64,000 nucleotides of DNA from assembly GCA_022799355.1 (NCBI GenBank), contig JAAWOG010000004.1, positions 38,231 through 102,230 on the forward strand, given 5' to 3'. This document shows positions 55,207 through 62,820 of this stretch, in pieces. The translations under genes and the position numbers were made by a program. Source of the stretch: Lachnospiraceae bacterium (GTDB taxonomy: Bacteria; Bacillota; Clostridia; Lachnospirales; Lachnospiraceae). Each line of letters begins with the position of its first letter. Position 1 is the stretch's first letter. The notes below the pieces were generated by a model. The model worked only from the letters and a program-made list of their open reading frames with translations, was not told where the DNA came from and made no database searches.

Positions 55207-56901
55207 TTACGCTTTCAGAGTGCTCTCTATCACAAACGCCAGCTTCTCATACTCCTCCACCGGCATCGGCTTCGCAAAATAATATCCCTGGACATACTCA
55301 CACCCCACACTGTCCAGAAATTCCACCTGTTCCTTCTCTTCCACTCCTTCTGCGATAACCGGAAGTTCCAGATCCTTTGCCAGCCGGATCACATTTGCCA
55401 CAATACTCTCGCTCCTTCTCTGGTTCTCACTGCCGGACGCAGCCATAAATTTCATATCCAGCTTCAGAACGTCCACGGAAATGTCCTTTAATACATTCAA
55501 AGAAGAATAGCCGCTACCAAAATCATCCATAAGAATCGTAAAACCATATTCCTGAAGCTGCCGCATTGCCTTTTTGATCGTTCCCGGATTATCCGTATAG
55601 GCACTCTCCGTCAGCTCAAGCTGGAAGTATTTCGGCGGAATATTATATTTTACCGTCAGATCGTAAATCTCTTCCACGATCCTGGGATTATACATACTCA
55701 CCCTGGAAATATTCACCGAGATCGGAAAAGGCTCCAGTCCCCTGTCCAGCCAGTTTCTGATCAGTCTGCATGATTTATCCCAGATATAATAGTCCAGCTT
55801 CATAATCAGGCCGTTTTTCTCAAAAACAGGGATAAATTTCCCCGGTGAGACCATACCCTTCTCTGGTGTGATCCACCGTACCAGCACTTCCGCGCCCTTC
55901 AGTTTATACTCTGCCAAACCGTATTTCGGCTGCAGATAAAGCACAAACTCCTCCTCCTTCATCGCCCGCTCCATATCGCTGACGATGCTCTGCGCTTCCT
56001 GAATGCTTTTTCCGATTTCTTCGGTATAGATATGATAATTTTGTATATAATTCCCTTTACACTCCTTCGATGCCAGCTTCGCGTGATCTATCATGCCATA
56101 TATGGATGCCTCTTTATCTTCTATATAAAATACACCCAGATTTGACAAAATATTGTAATCTCTCTGATAAGACTGCAGATCTTTCTGGAAACAATCCATC
56201 ATCCTCTGAATATCTTCATTTCCCGCCACCGGCATACAGATACAGAATGCATCCGCCTCAATACGGCAATAGGTCATATGCTCCACATAGCCCGACATCT
56301 TCCGCAGCATATCCGCAATATGGCAGAGCAATTTATCTCCTCCCCGCATACCGAACACACTGTTATACACCTGGAACTGATAAATATCAAAATGCAGAAT
56401 CATAAAATCCACATCCGGATATTCCTTCAGCATCTTCTTTGTCTGATGCACAAACATATTCTTTATATAAATACCGGTCAGGGTATCGAACTGCTCCTGG
56501 TAGCGCAGCTTTCTAAGCACATACAACTCACTTCTCTCAATAACGTTCTTTACACGGAATCTGATAATCTCCGCATTATAAGGCTTCTTAATAAAATCCC
56601 ATGCGCCATACTCCAGACATTTTACTTCACTCTCGGAATCGGACTGGCTGGTAGAAACAATAACCGGAATATTCGCAAATTCCAGGGACGATGAATAAGC
56701 CTCCAAAAACTGAAAACCATCCATTTCCGGCATGATCAGATCCGTAATCACCGCTGAAACCGAATTTTTGGAATCCTGCAGTATCTCCAGTGCCTTCCGG
56801 CCATTTTCCGCCTCCAGCACATGATACGTATCTTCCAGAATAGTCGTCAACAGCATTCTGTTTAATTCGTTGTCCTCCACCACTAAAACTGTATTTTCCA
56901 T
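55207..56901 (-). CDS. Response regulator with degenerate GGDEF and intact EAL: c-di-GMP phosphodiesterase
   Basis: About 564 residues. REC domain: VLVVEDNELNRMLL, phospho-Asp in VITDLIMPEMDGFQF, Lys in FIKKPYNAE. The GGDEF domain is degenerate: the signature is replaced by EADAF in RIEADAFCICMP, so it cannot make c-di-GMP. The EAL domain keeps catalytic residues: GAEVLVRW, ISVNISRVSM, QLELTES, LMDDFGSGYSSL, DVLKLDMKF, IAEGVEEKEQ, VQGYYFAKP. ATG 56901 seven bases after AAAGGAG. No histidine kinase gene is adjacent, so its phosphodonor is encoded elsewhere. Probably lowers c-di-GMP when phosphorylated. Confidence 0.93.
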   Translation of the reverse strand: MENTVLVVEDNELNRMLLTTILEDTYHVLEAENGRKALEILQDSKNSVSAVITDLIMPEMDGFQFLEAYSSSLEFANIPVIVSTSQSDSESEVKCLEYGAWDFIKKPYNAEIIRFRVKNVIERSELYVLRKLRYQEQFDTLTGIYIKNMFVHQTKKMLKEYPDVDFMILHFDIYQFQVYNSVFGMRGGDKLLCHIADMLRKMSGYVEHMTYCRIEADAFCICMPVAGNEDIQRMMDCFQKDLQSYQRDYNILSNLGVFYIEDKEASIYGMIDHAKLASKECKGNYIQNYHIYTEEIGKSIQEAQSIVSDMERAMKEEEFVLYLQPKYGLAEYKLKGAEVLVRWITPEKGMVSPGKFIPVFEKNGLIMKLDYYIWDKSCRLIRNWLDRGLEPFPISVNISRVSMYNPRIVEEIYDLTVKYNIPPKYFQLELTESAYTDNPGTIKKAMRQLQEYGFTILMDDFGSGYSSLNVLKDISVDVLKLDMKFMAASGSENQRRSESIVANVIRLAKDLELPVIAEGVEEKEQVEFLDSVGCEYVQGYYFAKPMPVEEYEKLAFVIESTLKA

Positions 56902-56958
56902 AAGCTGCTCCTTTGCTTCACAGTACAACTTCCCTACCGGAAATTCTCATACATATTT

Positions 56959-56987
56959 ATGATAGCAAATAAAGACCTTAAAAGCAA
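56959..56987 (-). promoter_or_regulatory. Promoter of the EAL gene
   Basis: Minus strand TTGCTT (56982-56987), 17-nt spacer, TATCAT (56959-56964), immediately after the terminator of the Amt-PII gene. Confidence 0.65.
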
Positions 56988-56999
56988 CTATGTCAGTTC

Positions 57000-57042
57000 A
57001 AAAAAATTTCACCTCTGCGGCAGTTATCCATGCCACAGAGGT
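57000..57042 (-). terminator. Terminator of the Amt-PII gene
   Basis: Minus strand ACCTCTGTGGCA pairs with TGCCGCAGAGGT (12 bp, one wobble), 8-nt loop, then GAAATTTTTTT. It begins six bases after the stop codon. Confidence 0.88.
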
Positions 57043-57047
57043 ATGTT

Positions 57048-58835
57048 TTATTCAACATCCTGAAGCGCCTTATAATCTTCTTCTCCCGTACGGACTTTTA
57101 CTACTTTCAGCACATTATAAACAAAAATCTTGCCATCGCCGATATGCCCGGTATAAAGAGCCTTCTTCACTGCTTCGATCACGTGCTCCACAGGAATCTT
57201 GCTGACAATGACCTCCACCTTGATCTTCGGCATCAGTGTTGCATCCATCTCGACACCACGGTAATATTCTCCTGCTCCTTTCTGTATCCCGCAGCCCATT
57301 ACCTGTGTCACCGTCATACCGGTCACGCCCAATTCGTTCAACGCCTTCTTCAGCGCATCAAACCGCGCCAGTTTTGCAATAATGGAAATTTTATGCATGC
57401 CGGTATTAAAGATCGGTACACCGTTTGCATCCGTCTCACTGCCTGTCGCCACCACCGGAATCGCCCGATCTACTTTAAACTTCCCTGCTTTTTCATAATC
57501 CTCCTCACCCAGGTCGGTATTCTCATTGATATTCATCGCTGCCGACATATCCGTAATAGAGAAGCCGGAATATGCACTGGGAAGCCCATGTTCCGTTGAA
57601 TCCAGGCCGATAATCTCCTCCTCCTCAGAAACCCGCAGCCCCAGGGTTGCTTTAATCAGTAAAAATGCCAGTGTGATCGTAACCAGCGTCCAGCCTGCTA
57701 CTGCCGCAAAACCGATAAGCTGCAGCCCCATCAGTTCAAAACCGCCTCCGTAAAACAGTCCTGTAAGCTTTTCCCCTACCGCATTCGTGATGGCATAGCC
57801 GGGCGCCGTATCCGTAGCAAACAGCCCTACCGAAAGAGTTCCCCAAATGCCGTTTAAACAATGTACCGCAACAGCTCCTACCGGATCATCCACACGCAGC
57901 CTGTGATCCAGAAGCCATACTCCGAATACCACCAAAATACCCGCCACAGAACCGATAACAATAGCACCGAAAGCATCCGTTACGTCACAGGATGCCGTAA
58001 TTGCCACAAGCCCCGCGAGAGAAGCATTCAGACACATGGAAACATCCGGCTTTCCGTATTTGATCCAGGTAAAAATCATACATACCACCGTTGCCACAGC
58101 CGGTGCAATCGTTGTTGTCACAAAAATGGAACCAAGCTGTTCCACCGTAGTCGCCGCTGCTCCATTGAAGCCATACCATCCCAGCCATAATATGAATACG
58201 CCCAGACAGCCAATCGGCAGATTGTGTCCCGGGAAAGCATTCACCTTTGTAATCCTGCCATCCTTATCTCTTCCAAACTTTCCAATGCGGGGGCCCAGTA
58301 TCTTTGCTCCCACCAGTGCGGAAATACCGCCTACCATATGGATTGCGCAGGAACCCGCGAAATCATGAAAGCCCATCTGTGCCAGAAAACCGCCACCCCA
58401 GATCCAATGCGCCTCAATCGGATAGATCACCGCAGAAATGATCGCGGAATAGACACAGTAAGATATAAATTTTGTCCTCTCCGCCATAGCTCCTGAGACA
58501 ATAGTTGCCGTTGTTGCACAAAATACGAGGTTAAACACAAAGTTTGACCAGTCAAAACTCTCATAGGCGGTAAAAATATCAAAACCCGGTTTTCCGATCA
58601 GCCCAAACATATCTTCACCAAGCAGAAGCCCAAAACCGATCAGGATAAACACTACCGTACCGATACAGAAATCCATCAGGTTCTTCATCAGGATATTTCC
58701 CGCATTCTTGGCTCTGGTGAAACCGGTCTCCACCATCGCAAAGCCGGCCTGCATCCAGAATACCAGTGCAGCGCCAATCAAAAACCAGACGCCGAATATC
58801 TGACCATTCATTACACTCATAATCTCTTCTGTCAT
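57048..58835 (-). CDS. Ammonium transporter fused to a PII signalling domain (Amt-GlnK fusion)
   Basis: About 595 residues. The first ~425 form an Amt channel with 11 spans; the pore histidines are visible in DFAGSCAIHMVGGISALVG and VGAVAVHCLNGIWGTL. After a charged ~40-residue linker comes a complete PII domain: HKISIIAKLARFDALKKALN, T-loop MGCGIQKGAGEYYRGVEMDA with the Tyr that can be modified, and YTGHIGDGKIFVYNV. PII normally blocks Amt as a separate trimer; fusion keeps it permanently at the channel. ATG 58835 behind GAGGGAG; the frame to 58928 is unsupported. Preceded by a long structured leader. Confidence 0.95.
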   Translation of the reverse strand: MTEEIMSVMNGQIFGVWFLIGAALVFWMQAGFAMVETGFTRAKNAGNILMKNLMDFCIGTVVFILIGFGLLLGEDMFGLIGKPGFDIFTAYESFDWSNFVFNLVFCATTATIVSGAMAERTKFISYCVYSAIISAVIYPIEAHWIWGGGFLAQMGFHDFAGSCAIHMVGGISALVGAKILGPRIGKFGRDKDGRITKVNAFPGHNLPIGCLGVFILWLGWYGFNGAAATTVEQLGSIFVTTTIAPAVATVVCMIFTWIKYGKPDVSMCLNASLAGLVAITASCDVTDAFGAIVIGSVAGILVVFGVWLLDHRLRVDDPVGAVAVHCLNGIWGTLSVGLFATDTAPGYAITNAVGEKLTGLFYGGGFELMGLQLIGFAAVAGWTLVTITLAFLLIKATLGLRVSEEEEIIGLDSTEHGLPSAYSGFSITDMSAAMNINENTDLGEEDYEKAGKFKVDRAIPVVATGSETDANGVPIFNTGMHKISIIAKLARFDALKKALNELGVTGMTVTQVMGCGIQKGAGEYYRGVEMDATLMPKIKVEVIVSKIPVEHVIEAVKKALYTGHIGDGKIFVYNVLKVVKVRTGEEDYKALQDVE

Positions 58836-59024
58836 AATACTCCCTCTTTTCTGAATTTTTTCTGCGTGAAACCTTTTTTTACAGGTTTTCCTGCACAGGA
58901 TTTCACGATTCGCCTCATATTTTTGCACTTAAGGGCAGCCGGCGTTCGTCCTCGTGCAATTTTTATTTTATACAAGGGAAAAGGCGCCCTGAGAATGATT
59001 CTCAAAGCGCCTTTGCCTTTGTTA
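58836..59024 (-). promoter_or_regulatory. Long structured 5' leader of the Amt-PII gene
   Basis: About 190 nt between the predicted start site and the ATG hold three stem-loops: 58980-59014 (AAAGGCGC/GCGCCTTT with an inner GAGAAT/ATTCTC), 58923-58959 (TTGCAC/GTGCAA enclosing a GC-rich loop) and 58866-58906 (GTGAAAcC/GGaTTTCAC on the plus strand, enclosing CCTG-ca-CAGG). No known riboswitch class recognised. The first hairpin is followed by UUUUCCCUU and might attenuate. Confidence 0.55.
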
Positions 59025-59030
59025 ATCGCA

Positions 59031-59059
59031 AGTCTAGCATCATATTTTTCCGCTGTCAA
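59031..59059 (-). promoter_or_regulatory. Promoter of the Amt-PII gene
   Basis: Minus strand TTGACA (59054-59059), 17-nt spacer, TAGACT (59031-59036); start site near 59024. Confidence 0.82.
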
Positions 59060-59246
59060 CACCGTTTTTACAATTTTGCCATATCTGCCAAACTTTACCG
59101 AAATATTTTTTTATCTTTGTCTAACATCACAATCTTTATCGCATTTATATTTTATATTTTTATGCAGAATTTTCCATACCCGGTATACCGAATATATACT
59201 CGATGTAACGGGCCGGACTGTTACCCGATATTCTTCCAGCTGCATC

Positions 59247-60032
59247 TCAGCCCAGATAAGTCATATACGTGCTGTAAACAACCCCCTCCAGCTTCTCCTC
59301 CCCCGTACGGGTAAACCCCAGTTTATGGCACAGCCGCTCCGATGCCGCATTATCCGGATGCATCAGAACACGCACCCTCTCAATGCCAAGTTCTTCCCTT
59401 CCGTAAGAGAGAATCTCCCTGCATACTTCTTCTGCAATTCCCCTCCCCTGCCACTTTTTTCCGATCACATAACCCAGTTCCGGCTCATCAAACCCCTCCC
59501 GCATGGACAGCCCCGCCCTGCCGATCACTTCACCGCTCTCCCTCAGGCACACAGTCCACATACCGAACCCGTAAAATCCATACACCTTCTCCATATAGTC
59601 CCGGATATACTGTCTTTCCTTTTCCGGATCTTCAAACAGGTCTTCCATATATTCGGTAATATCCTTATCCCGGTAAATCCGGTAAAAACTTTCCACATCT
59701 TCCGGCACGCTTTCCCGCACAAAACATCTTTTTGTCTCACAGATCCTCCAGGGAATGCCCCGATATCTCCGCCAGATCCTTTCCAGATAAGTTTCGTCAA
59801 GATTTTCCGTATCCGTCACCGCATACGAAATACCAGGAAAATCCTTTCCCTCCTCTGTCAGGACCGCCGCCACTGCCATATCCAGTTTTCTGCATATACG
59901 GGCAAGTTCCGGGCTGTCCGTCAGAATCAGAAAGTCCCGCAGAATATCCCTGTCCGTCTCCCGAAACAGAATCTCCAGCTTCTTCAGCTCCTTTGCGCTC
60001 AGTTCTTCCTCCAAAATTATTTTGACGATCAT
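59247..60032 (-). CDS. GNAT N-acetyltransferase with an extra N-terminal domain
   Basis: About 261 residues. The C-terminal ~165 are a RimJ/RimL-type GNAT: FVRESVPEDVESFYRIYRDK, GEVIGRAGLSMREGFDEPEL, acetyl-CoA loop YVIGKKWQGRGIAEEVCREI and HPDNAASERLCHKLGFTRTG. The first ~95 residues (FLILTDSPELARICRKLDMA and GISYAVTDTENLDETYLERI) look like a worn HAD-type Rossmann unit without the catalytic DxDxT motif. Acetyl acceptor unknown. Divergent from the cyclophilin gene. Confidence 0.88.
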   Translation of the reverse strand: MIVKIILEEELSAKELKKLEILFRETDRDILRDFLILTDSPELARICRKLDMAVAAVLTEEGKDFPGISYAVTDTENLDETYLERIWRRYRGIPWRICETKRCFVRESVPEDVESFYRIYRDKDITEYMEDLFEDPEKERQYIRDYMEKVYGFYGFGMWTVCLRESGEVIGRAGLSMREGFDEPELGYVIGKKWQGRGIAEEVCREILSYGREELGIERVRVLMHPDNAASERLCHKLGFTRTGEEKLEGVVYSTYMTYLG

Positions 60033-60109
60033 ACCAATATCCCTTTACGAAAAATAAGTTTTATTATATCATATATTCTACATATTTTCACAGAAAGGAA
60101 TATTTATAA

Positions 60110-60631
60110 ATGGCTCAAAATCCAATTGTAACTTTTACCATGGCAGACGGCGGCGTAATCAAAGCGGAACTTTATCCCGAGGTTGCCCCGGTTTCCGTAA
60201 ACAATTTTATCTCTCTCATTCAAAAAAACTTTTATGACGGACTGATTTTTCACCGCGTCATCAAAGGCTTTATGATCCAGGGAGGCGATCCGAACGGCAC
60301 AGGCACCGGCGGTCCCGGCTATTCCATTCCCGGCGAATTTGCCATCAATGGTTTTGAAAACGATTTAAAACACACGGAAGGCGTTCTCTCCATGGCGCGT
60401 TCCATGCATCCCGATTCAGCCGGAAGTCAGTTTTTCATTATGCACAAGACAAGCCCGCACCTCGACGGCTCCTATGCGGCGTTTGGAAAAGTGATTGAGG
60501 GTATGGATGTGGTAAATAAGATCGCTGAGACAATCACCGATTATTCCGATAAACCACTGAAAGATCAGGTAATGCAGACCGTTACCGTGGACTGCTTTGG
60601 TGTGGAATATCCGGAACCGGAGAAGCTTTAA
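60110..60631 (+). CDS. Peptidyl-prolyl cis-trans isomerase, cyclophilin type
   Basis: About 173 residues, cytosolic (no signal). Core motifs NNFISLIQKNFYDGLIFHRV with the catalytic Arg, KGFMIQGGDPNGTGTGGPGY, GVLSMARSMHPDSAGSQFFI and YAAFGKVIEGMDVVNKI. Assists protein folding by proline isomerisation. ATG 60110 with AAAGGA at good spacing. Monocistronic; a hairpin straddles its stop but lacks a U-tract. Confidence 0.95.
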   Translation: MAQNPIVTFTMADGGVIKAELYPEVAPVSVNNFISLIQKNFYDGLIFHRVIKGFMIQGGDPNGTGTGGPGYSIPGEFAINGFENDLKHTEGVLSMARSMHPDSAGSQFFIMHKTSPHLDGSYAAFGKVIEGMDVVNKIAETITDYSDKPLKDQVMQTVTVDCFGVEYPEPEKL

Positions 60632-60640
60632 GGCTTCTCC
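60619..60640 (+). terminator. Hairpin at the cyclophilin stop
   Basis: GGAGAAGC-tttaag-GCTTCTCC, a perfect 8-bp stem overlapping the stop codon, followed by GAAAAAG rather than a U-tract. Termination by it is doubtful. Confidence 0.35.
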
Positions 60641-60882
60641 GAAAAAGTATTAAGCAGCGTGCCTTTTCCCTTGCTATTTTCTTCTCTTTCTCGGATACCA
60701 TATCTGAAAAATTAAATTTTCCATCTTTTATAGAAAAATTATCACGAAACAGCTTTTCTTTATCTACAAGTTTATACAAGTTTGCACACCACGTTTCCTG
60801 CCGGAAGGATCGGTGATGCCGGTCAGATTATATGTTGTTATTATAAGCGTAGCCCGTGATCCGTTCTCTGCTTTGTAAGAAA
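60641..60882. other. Non-coding interval
   Basis: Between the cyclophilin stop and the next terminator I see no convincing gene. A minus-strand frame (60582-60779) has protein-like composition but overlaps the cyclophilin 3' end and has no ribosome site; it could be a decayed remnant. Confidence 0.5.
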
Positions 60883-60927
60883 GAGGGTAATCTCCAAACT
60901 CATTTCATGACTTTGGGGATTACCCTC
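60883..60927 (-). terminator. Terminator of the duplicated-domain protein gene
   Basis: GAGGGTAATCCCCAAA pairs along 16 bp with TTTGGAGATTACCCTC (one wobble), 13-nt loop, then TTTCTT on the minus strand, six bases after the stop. Confidence 0.75.
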
Positions 60928-60932
60928 ATACT

Positions 60933-62225
60933 TTATGGTTTAATCGTTATATAAATCATCCTGTCTAAAGCTCCCCTTCCACTCTTATACTCAACCAGCC
61001 CCAGTCCCTTTTGCCAGATAAAACTCTCCCACCAGTCTGTTTCAATATAATTTTGAGCCCAACCATAAATACACTGGTCTCCTACAATGCCTATGCTTTC
61101 ATGCCTGCCTTTTTCCTCCGGTTCCAGAATATCTCCCTTTGGTTCCGGCTGGCATATAACTTTTCCGTATTCCATCAATTCTCTTTCCGTAATATCCGTA
61201 TCAACCTCCATATCCCGGATCAAATATATCTTATCTGACTGTACATAAAAGTACCCCAGATGCATACGTTTTCTATCTTGTTCCCCTATCTCACTTTCAT
61301 CAAAATAGAAGCTTCCGTCATTTACGATATTTATATCATATAAAACACCGTTTTCAAAACTTTTTTCTTCGCTGACGGATAATTTCACATCTATCTTTTT
61401 CGATTCCAAAAATCCAGTCTCCGGGTTTATTCCAAAAAATTCAAATTCCCCTTCATAGTCTACTATTGTTTTATCCTCCGGGAAAAAATACGGGTTAAAA
61501 GCATTTTCATCCTCAAAGCATGCTTTTTCTATTCCATTCATACACAGCTTTATATCCTCAACCTCATCATAACCACTGCGATACCCTGTCAGCCCTTTCC
61601 CCTCCTGCCACATAAAATATTCATAGAAATCATCCCCTCCCCTGATATCATAGTGACCATAAAAAGCACATTTTCCATCGGCAGCCTTTATCATTTCATG
61701 CGGTCCGAGGACATTTCTTGTCTGCTCATCCTCCGCCTTAGACTCCGACTGACATATAACAGTTCCGGCTTCTATTAGGTCCTCCTCCGTAGTATCTTCC
61801 CTGATTTCCAGGTCCCGAACCAGATATATCTTATCCGTCTGCACATAAAAATGTCCCAGTTCAAAATCTTCTTTTTCCTGATTATTGGCATCATCCCCAG
61901 AAACACTTTCCTCCATCTCGCCTTTCAGACTGTAAAGAATACCTTTCGGAAACGCTTTCTCCCTATAAATCAGCATTTTTATCTGCCCTGCTTCTTTTTC
62001 TTCCGAGTTACTTTTTCTATTACAATCATACGTTACTGTGATGACATCATCCGGGAAAAAATATGGATTTGGATTTTCAGCCAAAACAGGAAAAGCCGTT
62101 TCCACAGTTTCCCAGGTTTTTTCTTTCTCCTTCCCCACTTGAGACGCCGATGTATACAACGAAAATGCTAACAATAAAAAACAAGATAATACTTCAATTA
62201 ATATAACTTTTTTTGATTTTCTCAT
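60933..62225 (-). CDS. Unrecognised exported protein made of two tandem repeats
   Basis: About 430 residues with an N-terminal signal or anchor helix (~8-26). Two homologous halves of ~180 residues: PYFFPDDVITVTYD ... LGHFYVQTDKIYLVRDLEI ... WQEGKGLTGYRSG in the first, and PYFFPEDKTIVDYE ... LGYFYVQSDKIYLIRDMEV ... WQKGLGLVEYKSG in the second. Each half ends with a QxEG/QKGLGL loop and contains an ICQ(S/P)E motif. I do not recognise the family. The next gene upstream begins 5 bp away from its start and may form a unit with it. Surface location likely. Confidence 0.8.
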   Translation of the reverse strand: MRKSKKVILIEVLSCFLLLAFSLYTSASQVGKEKEKTWETVETAFPVLAENPNPYFFPDDVITVTYDCNRKSNSEEKEAGQIKMLIYREKAFPKGILYSLKGEMEESVSGDDANNQEKEDFELGHFYVQTDKIYLVRDLEIREDTTEEDLIEAGTVICQSESKAEDEQTRNVLGPHEMIKAADGKCAFYGHYDIRGGDDFYEYFMWQEGKGLTGYRSGYDEVEDIKLCMNGIEKACFEDENAFNPYFFPEDKTIVDYEGEFEFFGINPETGFLESKKIDVKLSVSEEKSFENGVLYDINIVNDGSFYFDESEIGEQDRKRMHLGYFYVQSDKIYLIRDMEVDTDITERELMEYGKVICQPEPKGDILEPEEKGRHESIGIVGDQCIYGWAQNYIETDWWESFIWQKGLGLVEYKSGRGALDRMIYITIKP

Positions 62226-62230
62226 TTACT

Positions 62231-62728
62231 TTAATACCGCCTATCATATTTTCCTTCGTCCGGTAAAAATGCACCTGTTAAATAAGAATCATCCGGCGAA
62301 AGGCTATGATTAAGAGACTCTATATACTCTACAGGATTTTTACGATATTTGTTTGCCTCTGATTGTTTCATAATTGGTATTATGCTTTCTAATTCAGGTG
62401 GACAAATTTTATCGCCAATAAGAAAACATGCCCCAATGCACTTTACATAATCTACTATTTCAATAAGATTATGTTTGGATAAAGTTCGCAAATCCAATCT
62501 GCAATTAATTACTTCCAGTTTGTCTCCATCATAAATAAACTCTATACATGTTTCGTCTATATTTCCATACTGAACAATATTTGTTGACCAACTTTTTTTA
62601 CATTCGAGAAAATCCAATTCCGTTTCAGGCTGAGATATATCCTTCCATGAAATCTTTTCATCATAACTTAATTTATCGATATTTTCCTTTACAGGTATAA
62701 TATTGCACTGAAACTGCCATACTGCCAT
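62231..62728 (-). CDS. Unrecognised small cytosolic protein
   Basis: About 165 residues, no signal peptide or membrane segment, acidic. Opens MAVWQFQCNIIPVKENIDKL; mid-region IEFIYDGDKLEVINCRLDLR; ends DEGKYDRRY. ATG 62728 behind GGAGG; the frame to 62770 is longer but unsupported. The small size, composition and position between two exported proteins recall immunity proteins, but this is only a resemblance. Base composition is slightly more A/T-rich than neighbours. Confidence 0.65.
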   Translation of the reverse strand: MAVWQFQCNIIPVKENIDKLSYDEKISWKDISQPETELDFLECKKSWSTNIVQYGNIDETCIEFIYDGDKLEVINCRLDLRTLSKHNLIEIVDYVKCIGACFLIGDKICPPELESIIPIMKQSEANKYRKNPVEYIESLNHSLSPDDSYLTGAFLPDEGKYDRRY

Positions 62729-62820
62729 ATTGACTTCACTCCTCCTTCCATCAATCAAACCACTCTGCACCTGGCGGATTCACTTTGTTATATTTAAAAA
62801 CCTTTCTCAATGCAATCTTT

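Noticed and set aside
58866..60131. 421-codon plus-strand frame opposite the GNAT gene and the Amt leader
   Set aside because: It covers a promoter and structured leader and runs antisense to a clear GNAT; the translation is Pro/His/Phe-rich with no recognisable domain.
60582..60779. 65-codon minus-strand frame after the cyclophilin gene
   Set aside because: Lys-rich and protein-like at first sight, but overlaps the 3' end of a clear gene, with no ribosome site. Kept only as a possible remnant.
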